Positions 22,068-35,425 of a DNA stretch of 64,000 nt are shown here, piece after piece. Under the pieces are notes generated by a model. That model saw nothing but the letters and a program-made list of their open reading frames with translations, was not told where the DNA came from and searched no databases. Source of the DNA: Triops longicaudatus (lineage: Eukaryota; Arthropoda; Branchiopoda; Notostraca; Triopsidae); assembly GCA_022885665.1 (NCBI GenBank), contig JAGQDJ010000629.1, forward strand, positions 62,001-126,000. The letters run 5' to 3'. A program made the translations under genes and the position numbers. The stretch's first letter is position 1. The number at the start of each line of letters is the position of its first letter.

Positions 22068-24368
22068 TTTCAAGTTTGCGGTACAGGGAGCCTTAGAAAG
22101 CGACCTAAATAGCTTCGCCGTGCCAGCGAAACATTCGGCTTGACAATAAAACGGGTTCCTGCGATGTAGCAAATTAAGGCCCAGCCACACAAAGACACAG
22201 CCACCGCAATTAAAGTTGTCTCTAATGTATTTCTTAGAACCCACACCACGTTGGTTCGCTGCAGCTCAGCTCAACGACCGACCGAATCCGAAAGACACAA
22301 ACACACGCTCACTTACTATACGTTCCCATAGTAACGCTTAAACATGTAACAGTGAGCTAACGTCAACTATACATGCCAAGTCGGGCTCGACTAAGTTTTT
22401 GACAAACTGGTATTTTTAACCCACAAGTCGAAAACGAGAAAGTTCGGACTCCGCGTTAGGCTATGTTGTAAAGGCACAGAACCAACCGAATCAGTTTGAC
22501 CCGCCAACGGCAGAATCTAAAGGAGCTGAGAGAAGAACATCAGCTACGCCACAGTCGTTATTAACTTTTCTTTACAACGAAAACTATCTTTACTATGCAG
22601 AACCGCGGGCGGTTTGGGAAGGTTATCCAATCACACCGACCACTATGAATTCTAAATAAGCACTGTATACGAAGGGCGTAGTTCGTCTTAATTTTTATAG
22701 ATGTCAGCTCCTTATGGACTATATTTAATTATAGATATATTTGTCTTACGTTGCAGATATTTCTGCCGTGACTAATGTGATGGCTCGTACGCTTGCAAGA
22801 AACATAAAATAGACCAAAATGGCAAATATATAATATTCTCTTTTTATTAACTCCTCTTTGTTTGTCATAAAGTAGAACTCCGATTTCGTCAACCGGTCGT
22901 GGAAGGAGTAGACAAGCTGGACCTTTGATAAAATCAGATTCGCGAGTTAAACACATTAGAAATATTTTAGACAATTTCAACGGGAAATAATTTTAAAAAT
23001 ACACCGCAATTTTGTACTCATTTATTCTATAGTGAGACCCTTATGGAGCTTATACTACGATCTACTATTGACCTTCATACTTGGATTTCATACTATCTAC
23101 GAGAAAGTGCTCCAAAATTCAACCTTAAAACGCATTGTTCACAATTTTTTCCCCCGAGGCGGTCGGCGTAGTCATACTTTCCATAATCGAGGCTTACAAA
23201 ATAGGAGTTCTATTGTTTGACACCTTTCTTATGACGGTAAATTATTTTTATTTGATAAGTTTTGAGCTCACCTTTGGAAGTTTAGTTGCTCATTACACGA
23301 TTAACAACTGAATATAGTTACTATATTATCCCACATACACACTTAGCAATTAACTCAAATTTGCGAAACAAACCCGAGATACCTCATCCCTGTGCGTCCT
23401 GGCATACTTTGTCTTGCGAACGCACGTTTTCGGGAAATACAGTGTAAGCAGTTCAATTGTAACTAGGTTAACTTTAACTCTTTTCCTCCTTAGCTTCGGG
23501 TCTTTAATCTAAACTATACATCTTCAACGTATTTGAAACTTAACGTCATTGGTGGTGAGTCACGTAGTTTAAACATTTTGTGAGATATATTTGGTGTGTT
23601 AAAGCCTTGGTATAAAAACCATTGGAATAGGGGTAACGGCACGAGGCGAATTTTCTAGTCTTTTTGCAACACTGTCCATGCTTTGATTTTCCAACAAACC
23701 AATCACGAGTAGTCACAAGAAACCTTGCCGTTATAGTCCTACGTGTGCGCAAGTTTGCTGCCTTTTTCACAACGCTTACAGCAAGTTTGCAAGCTTAAGC
23801 TACATTTTCTCTAGGCAACATTGTGCGAACCGGGATATTTATTATCTGAGTTTGATGCTCAAAATGTAAATACAAGCAAGCGTATAGTTTCCCTGAGATT
23901 CAAAGGCAAGTTTTTTCAAGACTTTAACCATCTGCATAATAGATATTGTTGGGTTTGTTCAAGAAGAAATGTTCCAACACGTCTCAGAATTTATTTGTGA
24001 AGTTAACTTTATCATGCAGAATATACGGCAATAGTATAAGCCTATAAATGCCCCACCCTGGTCGTTGAGAAGTTCCTTGATTCTTGTAAATACTGATTGG
24101 GATTTGTTAAACAAATACGCTAGAACACATGCTCACGCTGTTTTAAAGAAACGCGAGACTGTATTTGTCGTTTCCTCACAGAACACTAAAAATACTATCG
24201 TAGAGGTTCGCTCAACTGTAGTTTTTCATGAAATAAAACAGTGATAACATTTCCATCCAGTTTATAGATTCTTTTTTTTCTAACCAGAAAACACATTTCG
24301 AGCTCTTTACACTCGTTATTTCAAGCAACATTGTTACTGTCGACATAGTTTACTGAAACATGAAAGTA
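22068..24368. other. upstream region of the DUF389 gene and intergenic DNA
   Basis: The first few hundred bases upstream of the start codon must include the 5' UTR and promoter. The open frame extends upstream of the ATG to about 22244 but the sequence there does not look like protein. I could not identify a TATA box or initiator with any confidence. Beyond about 22.7 kb the DNA is AT-rich without recognised features. Confidence 0.5.
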
Positions 24369-24531
24369 GACCCGTAGCCAGGCTTTCGATTCGGGAATTT
24401 CGGGGAGAGGGAGGGGTGAATATGGAATAGTTTTGTACAAGTGTTTTTTTGCCATTATTTACCATTATAAAATAAATATTTAGGGGAGGGAGGTCAAACC
24501 CTCAACTACGCCTGGCCTGGACACGGGGCTG
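24369..24531 (+). mobile_element. short dispersed repeat, copy A (MITE-like)
   Basis: Starts CCCGTAGCCAGGC and ends with a partly inverted CTACGCCTGGCCTGGACACGGGG-type end, with G-rich shoulders inside both ends (TTCGGGGAGAGGGAGGGG and AGGGGAGGGAGG). A central GTTTTGTACA is shared with copy B on the minus strand at 29797-29960. The layout resembles small non-autonomous elements with CGTAGCCAGG ends found in many invertebrate genomes. Confidence 0.5.
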
Positions 24532-27500
24532 TATAAATGCAATATTTCTAATCACCTACAAGATTTACACAAAAGCTACTAGTCACCTCTATCAGATAGC
24601 ACCGTGTATAGTCTTTCAATAATACTCCCATGTTTTTTAATATTATTTGCTACTTAATAGTACTGATAACCTCGAGTAGAAAAAAGGTCGAAGTTCCGGA
24701 TTTCGAAAGGTAAACATTTAATGAGATCCTAAAAATTAATGCTGTATTTTCTGAAACTCCTTCAGATTATCCTTACAGCTACAGAGAATGAGGTTTACCA
24801 TCAGGAACTTTTCCGGTGGTAATGCTAAATCAGTGGTAATGCTAAATTGTCAACGCAAGTTTTCCGTTCAGATAAAATACCGAGGGTACATAGGTGACTT
24901 GAAGCAGCATCTATAAGTGATTTGCATTCATGGTAATTACCTTATGTGAGACGTAAGTGAAACGTAGTGCTCTTAAAAAGAAGGGATTGCAGAGCTACTG
25001 TGATGTACTACTGTGTTGTACTAAGATTAATTGTCAGTTTTCGCGACGCATTGGGGTTTAATACACTGAAGCTTGCATTCTGCACAATGCAGACTTCCAT
25101 AAAAGAAGGTCGGTGAGCACGTGGTTGGTACTTTTGAATGAAGTTTTGGAATGGCGGGACCGAATTACATGAGCTGGAAGGAAGTACGCACTCTGTTGAT
25201 GACCCCTGATGCAGGAAATTCTCTTCTTCTTCCTGTTTCTCTTGGGCATATCACATAACGCTGCCATAAAAGGGGGACATAGGTACTCCCCGGGTTTAGA
25301 TTTAGACATAGCTAAAATGGCAGCCAAATAGACAATTCCAACATTATACTCCATTCATAACACGTTCTTTCGTTTCAAGAATAGGCTATAAACGAAGCAA
25401 AACGACTCCGAAGGAAAAGAGAAGGAGCTATAAAAAACAGCAAACATGGTCATATAATACTGACTGGTCCGTAGACTTGATGAAATTATATTTATCCTAG
25501 CGAACTTTGTACGAAGTTTATGAATGTTATGCATGACATTATTCAAGCCTACCACTCAATTTATGACGAGCACTAAATGCATACATGAGTGTACTAATCT
25601 GTGAATTATGGGTGGGTTAAGATTTGGCAAACAGTTTAGCAATACAAAACGCAAAGGACGCAAAAAATATAATTTTTATGATTTCGTAAATTTAAAAATT
25701 AGATTATCTTATCTTTCCCCGCCAGAACACTTCCGACTGCAATTAAGAATCTCCAACTAAATCCTAGAACAAATTTACCTAGCTAAAAATTTATATTTTC
25801 CTAATTTAGCTCACAAGTCTCCGTAATTAGATATCCTACTTATTTGCAAGTTTTCCCCCCTTAATTGTATTGTCAAAATCTCGTTCACGATGTTTGTTCC
25901 GAACACGTGAAGTCACAATAACAAAGGAATGGCTAAGTTTCTAGCTCTGGCACAAATTATTACAACGTTTGCTTTTCTCGTGCTCGCTTTTACGTAATCC
26001 CAAAAGACAACTCGACTTTTCTTTTACATTTTTACAAACTACATACCGAAACTTCTCGGCAGTAAATTAATTATTACAACTCAGCAAAGCATTCCAAACT
26101 TTCTAACGCACAAACTGAACTTAAATTATACTACCATTGAGCTGTCAATTTAGTACTCCACAGAAAAGCAATTCTCGAGCCATCAACTTATAGTAAGGCA
26201 AAGCAAGATTGAATAGCCGGTCCTAAAGTGATCTAAAGTGTTTCTAACAATACCCCTAAGATTTCTTGTCAATCAGGACCCCGTGCAGCGCCTTCCCCCT
26301 TATTTCTTCATCCGCCCTCCGAGAAAGGACACGACACGGTCCGGTTTGGGTAAAAACGGAGAACACGCCAGATCATATGGTTCGCCACGATCAAAAAAAC
26401 GTATCCATCAATAACTTGAGCGTTATCGAAAAGTCCACCGAATCCTGGATATTGTGTCACCTCAGAGGAAACATCATCCGCAGGAAAATGGAAAGGAAAA
26501 AAGCCGTATAGTTGGCCATACGCATGTCAGCTTCCACGAGATTGCATTTCCGGCTTGTTCCTCCCCTTGCCAGGAAGAATAAGCACCATATGATCTGTTT
26601 TTCTGGGCCTAAACGAAGTATCGCAAGTTTGGCATGCGAGCAAATGTGATTGTCTCGCTCTCCTTTTTTTTTCTGGTCCTATTTTGTGAAGTTCATCTTT
26701 CTCAAAAAAAGCAATCACTATGTCGATAATTTGCATCCACAAGCGAATCGTGCTCGCTGAAAGTTACTCTTATTTTCTTTCGGGTAAAAAGCAGTGAGTA
26801 AAAAGCCAACACGATTTTATAGAGAATTTTACGCTTTTTTGCATTAACGAGAAAGCTTCTACAGGATAATAATAAGGTCTCCAACGAAGGCAGGAAGGAG
26901 AGCCCAAAAAATAAAGGAAAAAAGGTCCCCGGCGCGACATAGGCGTCGACTTTGACAAATGGTCATTTTATAACCTTTTCCTTATAATACACAAAGATTT
27001 AGACGCTGCTATTTTCCTGACCTCCGTAAGAAAAGCTAGCTGTAGAAAACGGCTCAAGTCTCAAGTATTTCATGAAAACGTCAATGATCCATGGGCTCGT
27101 CACACTTCGTGAACCTCGTTTAAGCATTCTCTCTTCAGTTTATCTAGTTTAACCGAAGAAAATTTGTAAGTCAGAGAATCTGGACGATGCCAAATCTGCA
27201 TTTGCTATGCTAGTCTAACCAAACCGAATTGATTCATGATTTTCAAAGCAAAGCAACACATTTTTTAAGGCTGCGGTGTAGAAAATACGAGGTTCACAGG
27301 ACAGAAATCCGCTGTCATGCCCTAAGTTCTGGATATATATGTCTTCACACTGAGCAGGTTTGGCTTTTTGCGAGCAGCTTTCCGATATATGTTTAAGAAT
27401 ATCTAGTTTATTTTCTGTCGTTTTCGATTACACGATACGATAGACCTTCTCTATGTGCGGATCTTTGCAATGCTTTCATGTCGTAAAACCGCGCATGAAG

Positions 27501-29796
27501 AACTCCTATCGAAATGAACGTAAAACGACAGAGCGAACTGCGATTGCCCTGGCTTTCTTCAATAAACGTCTCCGACATTGGCAACTGTCGTCCTAATAAT
27601 AAAATTCGCTGAAAGCCACGGGACGTTAAGCAACTGTAGTCTCAATTCTTGGTGGAAGGGTTCACGTTAGGGTTGATTTTCAACTCGGCTTGACAAGAAC
27701 CAGCTTCTGAGAAGCACACAAAGCTGAGCCGAGCCGTTACTACTCCTAATTAATTAATATTAATTAATTACAGACAATTATACAACTAAATTTTTAGAGC
27801 TACATGTTTTTACCCTATTATACTCCATTTATGATTACTTAATCAAAATCTACACTAATGCTCACTGAAGAAATTAGAATTAAATTCAACAGCGTTGCGG
27901 GACAGTCGTCTTACCTCATTATTGCTGTATTTTACAGCATAGGAATTTGATGACCAAACATTCCGTGTTCATTCCAAACCTGACCTAGTGATCGATATAT
28001 CAATACTGACGTCCCTCGTTATGGTAATGCGTTCCCGTATCAAACTTTACGGCACTTGATAGCTTCAACGGGGTTCTCTGAGCTATTTTTAGCCCACATG
28101 GTTAAAAATAGCTCGAATTTCTAATGAATGAACTGTCGTCATCCGCGCACCAACGGTTGCAGAATTATTAATATTTTAGAGATTCACTGTCAACTTCACC
28201 TGAATTGAGTTGCAAAGTTGGCCCAAATTTTCCGAAAAAGGCGACTGCAGGGACGTCACCACTACGCTAAACATCATGCTGTCTGCTTGGAACCTTTTGT
28301 GTTCTAGCACATGAGAGACCCAACGAGATACATGATCTGTCAACTTAGAAATGGTAAACAAGGCCTTGCCACGGAACGCGAATCGCTAAGGCACTGCCAA
28401 AACTTTGCTTCCCCTTTCGCTTCCCGTAACAAGCCTTAACCTGGAAGATGTCCACTCTTTAAAAAATCCACTTCATAAAAATCCCGTGAAAATCCACAAA
28501 ATAAGTCTTTGTTCCACATCTCTCGGAATTCCCATTATATAACTGACTCCGACGGCATCAGATAAGGCTTCCCGATATAAGGTTTAATAAGCTTTTTGCG
28601 AATCCTTGAAACTTCCTACTCGGTTTTCTTCCTTCAATTCCAATAGCTATGAAGCAATTTATTCTGAAAGTTATTACGGACTGCCCAATAAAGGCTTCCC
28701 TCCTCTCGGATTTTTAAGAGTCTTAGATTTCCCCCAAGCACAACTGGTTCCGCTCTCGCTTCAGTCAAAAGCTTATGCAGTTCCGTAATACGAGCCTCAT
28801 CCCATGTACAGACGGTGTCTCATTATCTAACTTGTCCCGCTTCTGACAGTATTTTAAACCCAGATTTCTTTCTTTTTACAAGCATGTCTTCAAAAGCTGC
28901 CACTCTTGGTACTATCTCGCAGTGGCAAGCAAGCGACTTAACAAAGAACGAAACCTTTTCACCTCAATCCCCTAGCATTTATCCTTTTTTCTCTGTTCTA
29001 AAGGACTTTGGTTAAATTGACGTACTTGACTCCTACAAAAGGATGAGCTATCGTCTTAAGAAACGCTTTCATGATTTCTTTTCTCGAATCTCAAGCAAAA
29101 ACTGAATTCCCCCTTTTGTACTCGGTGTATAGCGAAGCTTTTAATTTTAGGCTTAAAAGGCTTGTGAAACAGACACACAGCAGCTTGCCCATATAGCGCT
29201 TATCAAAATGTGCGTTTAAACAGCACCCACTTGAACACGTGGCTTGCAGATGGGAAATTTTCGATAGAATAGAACAGAACGAGGGATTGGATGCAACGTC
29301 TATCTGTACGCGTGTTCAGAGAAAGGTTTTTGACAAGAAAGGCAAGCTCACACTATATAAAAAAGAACCTTATCTAACTTCTTCGTAGCTCATTTTTATA
29401 GGAATATATAGCCTCTTTCCTTAATAAGGAGTATCTTTGCGTAAGTGCACCTGGACGGCACCCTCATTCAACACGAGAAAAAATGTTTCGAGCTTTAATT
29501 TAGTAGACCTATCCTCTTAATAAATTTCTACTAAATAAGTTCGAGTCTCTAAAAAGGATTAGTATTTTAAAAAGCTGCGTAATTCTTTTATGTCAACTTG
29601 GTCGTAGCACACCGCTTGTAAACTTTTCCTTTTCCACGGGACAGAAGGCGGACAAGCAAGTTCAGTGGCGCTATTCCAGTGGAGCCCTTCAATTAAAGGA
29701 AGCTAAACTTAGTTTCGTAACGTTGACTGGCACATTTTCTGAGGCAAGTTATGATTCATTCATGTGGTCTCAAGGCAACAACCAAGCTTGGAGGGT
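24532..29796. other. intergenic DNA without recognised gene
   Basis: AT-rich, with only short open frames that show no domain or plausible splice partners. A 24-bp AT palindrome of TAAT repeats lies at 27747-27770. Confidence 0.55.
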
Positions 29797-29960
29797 AAAG
29801 GGTTGAGCCCCCCACACACACACACACTTTTTTGTTAGTTTGTTTGCTTTTCTAATGGGGAAGATATTAAAAACCTCAAATGTACAAAACATTGTACACG
29901 AAAACCCTCCCCGAAACCTCCAAAAGTCCCTCTGAACCAAAAATCCTGGGTACGGCCCTG
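29797..29960 (-). mobile_element. short dispersed repeat, copy B (MITE-like)
   Basis: On the minus strand it begins GGCCGTACCCAGGATTTTTG, then has TTTCGGGGAGGG and TTTTGTACA in the same order as copy A (24369-24531), and ends in GGGGGGCTCAACCC where copy A has GGGAGGTCAAACCC. A (CA)n microsatellite is embedded at about 29812-29827. The borders are approximate. Confidence 0.5.
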
Positions 29961-32900
29961 TATGGGCTTGAGTTTGATTTTTTTTTTTTGGTTATTTGTT
30001 TTTATTTTATTTGTTTTCCAGGTGTGTTTGTTGGATTTGTTTTGATTTATTAGGTGTATATTTCGTACACGTATATCACCGTGTGGGTCTCTGTAAATGT
30101 AATAAGACAACGAGCTAACACACTGTATTTTGCGACAAAGTAAATCAAGTACACGTTTGTAAACATTGTTATACAGTCAGTACATGAGAAGACACTCACC
30201 TGCTTGGGATTGGGAGCCTCCCCTCGAAATGGCAAGTCCACTTTTACGATTTTAAAGCAGTTTCAAGCTTCAACGAACGACGGTAGTAAACGTTGTGCGA
30301 GCGCTTTCATCCGATTCGCTGAAAGCAGCAAAAAAAGCAGAAACGGGAACACAAAGACGAAAGAGGAATGAAGAAAATAAATAAAAGCACCGACTTAAGG
30401 CAAAAATTCAGACTTTTCCCGATAGGCACATTGAAGGAATTTAAAATTTATGAGATTTCAACTGGATACTATTACAATATCCTACATTTTTCGATAACTT
30501 TTATCCAAAAAGTAGTTCTTACAGTGTTATAATGCACCGTAAGGGCTAACTTACATCAAGTTCAGTTAAGTATTTACTAAATGATTGTCTAATAAATTCT
30601 CAACTCATTTATTCCAAGCGTTCGAAAAACTTCAATAAATTTATACGTTTTTGTAACGAGAAAGTTGACAGCTACAAAATTGTTAAAATCTTGGGTTAAT
30701 TATGTAAAAAACAAGTTTCGCCTGTTTTTGGTGGAAAAGCACTGTTCTGAGGAACACGCTTTCCGTGAGCTTAATTTCGCCCAACAAATGGTAAAACTTT
30801 CGCGTAAAATATATTTTCTTCCATCAAAAACATGCCTTTCAGTGCTTTTATAATGAAATTCACAATTTATTGTACGAATTTATTATACGAAAACTGAACG
30901 CGTAATCGTGTTCTTCAGAATGGTGTTTTTGTACTAAAAAAGGTGAAAGTGGTTAACAGTGAAGGAACACCGTTTTAGGGACTTGAACATTATAAGTATA
31001 CAACATTTATTGAGGAAAAATAAGGTTATCAAGGTGGACTGGATGACTGAACGAGCAGCTTGAAATAGCTGATTAAAGAAGTAAACCTTCTGTGTAGAGT
31101 AGATTTGAGCCTTAACTCTTATATTTGGGAAACTAGGGTCCTCCAGATTTCGAAAAAAAACGCAATAAACAAATTCAAAAAATTGTGTCAGGTACTTCAG
31201 GTTACGTAATGTAGACCTATCATAAAACTAATATTCAATTACTTAAAATGCACTTTCGTAGGCTATGTGTTTTCGTAAGCTATGACTTAAAAACTAGTCA
31301 GCTGTATTGGCATAATTTAGACTTGAGATGGTTTCAGGTTACAGCTAATATAGGAGATAATGCGTTGGGAAATGGCAGCACGTGGTGTTTCAAAGTAATG
31401 GAAAGACACGTGTAGTTATTGCGTCGAGACTTCGAAAGGAAACGTACGTTCCCAAGGTACGAAAATGTTCAAAGGTAAAGAAAAATGAGCTCAGTTTTCC
31501 TTTCATGTAAAGAGGCATTTACAAACACTGCATTATAAATTTAAACCCGCAATCTGTACGAAATTGGAAATCTACTGTAGAGAGGGATAATTTTACGGCG
31601 CAGTTCACTACCAAAATAATGCTGACTTCTAGGAGGAAAAACAAACGAACATGTGTTTTAAAGAAAAAAGTGGGCATCCAACACCACTCCTGGCGTGGGT
31701 AGAACAAAGACAAAAAAAGGCAACGTCGAAATCTTTGGTATTTGCAAAGGAGACAAACACGATCTAGTGACTTACGCTACTGAATCCAGGTATTTCAACT
31801 CCGATGTTCCAAGACTCCTGTACTATGGCTACAAACATACTAGCTCGAAACTTTTCCAATTTCTCTTTTCTTCTGTTAATACAAAGCTCTCGTAGTTCAG
31901 ATCAAAGCTTTCCAAAATCTCAAGTCCGAATAGCTTTGCACGCTTCAGCTGGTAGTGATTTATGAAAATAAGAGAACCATGTTTACGAAAGTTGCTAAGG
32001 TGTTGTATTTCTTTTTTTTTCTCGCGCATGTAATTACCAAAAACCTATTGAAAGCTGGCCGCGAAGTTTCTGATGGAAAATTGCGCCATGCGCTAATGAA
32101 CTCGAGCGTGTTTTCCTGCTTCGCTTAATTACAAAATTCACTAAGTTACTTTTTATTTCTAGACATCTATGCTGTAGGTAATTAACATGATAGCAAGTTT
32201 TTATGATGTTAGTTTAAGGCAAAATTAAGGTTTTTAATGATTGTTTTGGTTCTACAGTCATGCCAAATTCGTGCTCTTTTAGCAATGTTGTATACCAAAA
32301 ACTTTCCCGCTTGCTGAATACCTCATGCTTGCTTTCGAAACTTAATTTCCATTTTTTCTTAACGTTCCCTGAAATACTACAGTGTTTTGCTAGATTTATG
32401 GCACACGTTGAATCGTTAATTGTTGGCTTGGATTATTCCAACTTGTAATTTTCACTTGCGACTTCGTACAGTGAATGTCTTTTGGGATGTGTCCCTTCAC
32501 CGAAATTAATTGTTCCTAATTATACTATTTTATCTTTAAACACAATTAATGATACATGTGCACATTTACGATTTCGCCCACTTGAATGTCGAGAGAATTT
32601 AAGGATTCCTCTTGTTTTTTCCTTTCTTAGTACTGTGTCTTTCATACAAAAAAGCGATTAGGATAAAAACCTTTAAACGAATTGTCCGCGAAAACGTCGA
32701 GTCAAAATGAACAAAAAACTTAACATTCTGGCGCTGCGGGTAAGCCATCTGTTGTAAAACGCATATCGACGACGGGTAAATCCGTCCGTTTTACGGGACG
32801 GGAGCAAAAACTATCAGACGGAGCTGAGAGTCTGATTTTTTTCCTTAGAACTTTTCTAGTGCTTTTATTTCTCGTTTTCCTTGGCAAACACGGTTTGTTT

Positions 32901-34984
32901 GAGATACAAATTTAACACCCTTCTCTCTACCCCAAAACATTTCTTATCGCATAGTTCTTGTCCGGGACACATTCGCTAGACCATTCACATAATGTTTTAC
33001 ACATTAGTACCCTTGCCCTGTATGGAAGTGTGATTAGTCATATTTGCAAAAACCGTCCCGCTAGAAGAAAGGCTTGTTTTACAAGCAGTGCGAACCTCCT
33101 TGAAGACGATTAATTTCACGTTGGAACGTGTAGTTCCAGCTATTAAACACAACTTATCTCTTCTCTTCCATTTAAGGCCACTTAAGGTGGCGTACAGACG
33201 AGTAAAAGATGGTCTATGGCCTTACTTAGCGCTGTTTTAAAGCCATTTCTCAGAGAACAAGACCCAGTACAAGGCTAGTGCAGGAAAGATAATAGTGAAA
33301 GTTGATAAACACAACCAAAAGCTTTTATACGTTCATGTTGCTGAACTTGTGCGTTAAAAGTTTACCTTTTGGTGCAAACAGGAAAAGTAACTATACTGGA
33401 AGATCCTTCAATCGATTTCCACTTATAGCTGCTACTTGGCACTCTCAGGGTTGCGACTAAGCACGAAATGAACTTCTGTTTCTCTTATCTTCGTTTGAAT
33501 CGGACATTATATATAGCTATTGCACTAAAGTCAGCAAAATGCCATCGAAACTTAAATGACACAACGGGAGGTGGACTAGAAATAATAATGACCATTAATA
33601 CGATTTTCCATTACAAATAGGGTACATAGTTTAAGACTTGACACAGCAAAGCTTCGTCCACTTCGCTGGTGGTCATAGTACGGTTTAACGGGTTCGGCTT
33701 TTCTCAGCTTCTTAATTAAACTGCCTTAACAGTCGAAATAGACTTTGATTTTGGGCTAGTGAAGCCTTGGCGGAAGCTTCATCGACTTTGAAACACCCTG
33801 AGCAGCAAGTAATCCGCCCTTTAATCACAACTTTAAACTATTTTTTTTTTTCGTTTTTCTGTTTTTCTTTTTTTTTTTGGGGGGGGGAGGGTGGTGGTGG
33901 TACATGATATGGGTTTCAAGAACGGGTCGCTAACGACATGATTTAATAAGTAGCGCAGCAGGTAGCCACGCTGCAAAATGTAGAACTTTTGTATACAACT
34001 TACCTGCTCCCCTTTGTACTTTAATAACACAAGTGACGCACTCAGGTTGCTGCCGTAATAGAGTTGGGGCGGAAGGTGCCCAGAAAATCGTTCGTCATCT
34101 CGCCAAAAGAAATGGACCAAAATCATCATAATAAACGAAAACCTGAAAAGTTTTTATTTTGTGAACCACGGTGTCTCTAGCTGGGCCTGTTTTTCTTTTA
34201 CTCTGCCTAATTAGTGCGTAAAGTATCAAAGAACACCAGGAAAAGACAGCAGGGCAGGGGGTTGGGGGGAGCCGATCATTTCGCAGGAAAAATCGGTTAA
34301 GCAATCTAATAAACCCCTCTGCCTCTGGTGTGCGCGCTAGGGAGCTCTTAATTAACTTTCTCCCAACAATATCCTCATTTTTTCTTTCCTTCTGCCTTCG
34401 TCTGCCGAAATTAAAAGAAAATACCGCGAAGTTTTATCTTTTTCATATTTTTCATTTGCTCGCTTTTTTGTACAAAAAATTTAAAATAAGTTAGTATTTT
34501 CCATTCTGTCCAAACCATGCTTTTTTAATATGTACAATGTCCTTATTTGGGTTGTGTCCATATATTATGAATATCCAAAAATCAATTTTCCTTTGCTCTT
34601 TCTCTTTCTTCATCATCAGCATCCAAGCACAAGCACACAGTTGTTGGTATATAATAAATTCCTTCACAAAAGATGAACACTCTCAATAAATTTCCTATTT
34701 CGGGAACGTCAGTCGAGGGGCGACGGTGGCAAGGGAAGAGAATTAATCACGGGCGTTTTGGCTTTATCAGTATATCGGAGGAGAAACTTCCAGATCCGTC
34801 TATTTCGGTCTCGTTTTCCTGTTCTTTCCGCAAAAAAGGAACCTTCAATCCAATACTCATTCACCCTACCCCCCAAAAAACGTTCGTTGACTGCAAACGC
34901 CCTGCTGGCCAAGTTCAAAGTCATCACGCCCCCGTCCAGGCTCCATCAGTTAGCACGGCACACCGATACACACACAAAAGCTTC
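29961..34984. other. intergenic DNA without recognised gene
   Basis: AT-rich and low in long open frames. A T-rich tract followed by nine G lies at 33841-33890. Nothing else was supported. Confidence 0.55.
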
Positions 34985-35060
34985 GTCAGAACCGGGAATC
35001 GAAACTGACTACCTCATCATCACCTTCCAAGCCTTGCAATTAACCCCCACCGCAATTCAG
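34985..35060 (-). mobile_element. SINE-like remnant with polymerase III boxes
   Basis: On the minus strand GTTAATTGCAAGGC (about 35044-35031) precedes a near-consensus B box GTTTCGATTCC (35005-34995). The spacing suits a degenerate tRNA-derived SINE head. Confidence 0.35.
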
Positions 35061-35080
35061 TGATGCGTGTGCCCTTATTT

Positions 35081-35093
35081 CCCCCCCCCCCCC
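35081..35093. repeat. C13 homopolymer
   Basis: Thirteen consecutive C on the plus strand, between the SINE-like remnant and the 3' end of the LRR gene. Confidence 0.9.
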
Positions 35094-35425
35094 TCACATC
35101 TTCCCCGAAGCGTAGCTCCGTTGTCGGACTGACCATCACTCACGTTCTCATGTTCTCGACTACTTCCTCACTTGTTCACACCTCCTTCTTTCCAGCCACA
35201 GTATATATGTTTGCAAAAATCTCTTTCTACAAAAAGGCACTTTGACCTTTTCTTCCAAATTCTGGCTTGAGTGATACATTATATATATTTTTTTGTCAGG
35301 GGGCAAAAGGGGAGTTACTTCAAGGCGATAGTGTAAAAGGGAGTATTCCCTTTTTCTGTATCCATTTTTCTTCAAGGGAGGGTGCAGGGTTCGAAACAAA
35401 GTGGACAACTTGAGGAGAAATGAGT

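Noticed and set aside
27747..27770. 24-bp AT palindrome
   Set aside because: Made of TAAT repeats and expected in AT-rich DNA.
35386..35397. B-box-like GGTTCGAAAC
   Set aside because: No A box at suitable distance upstream.
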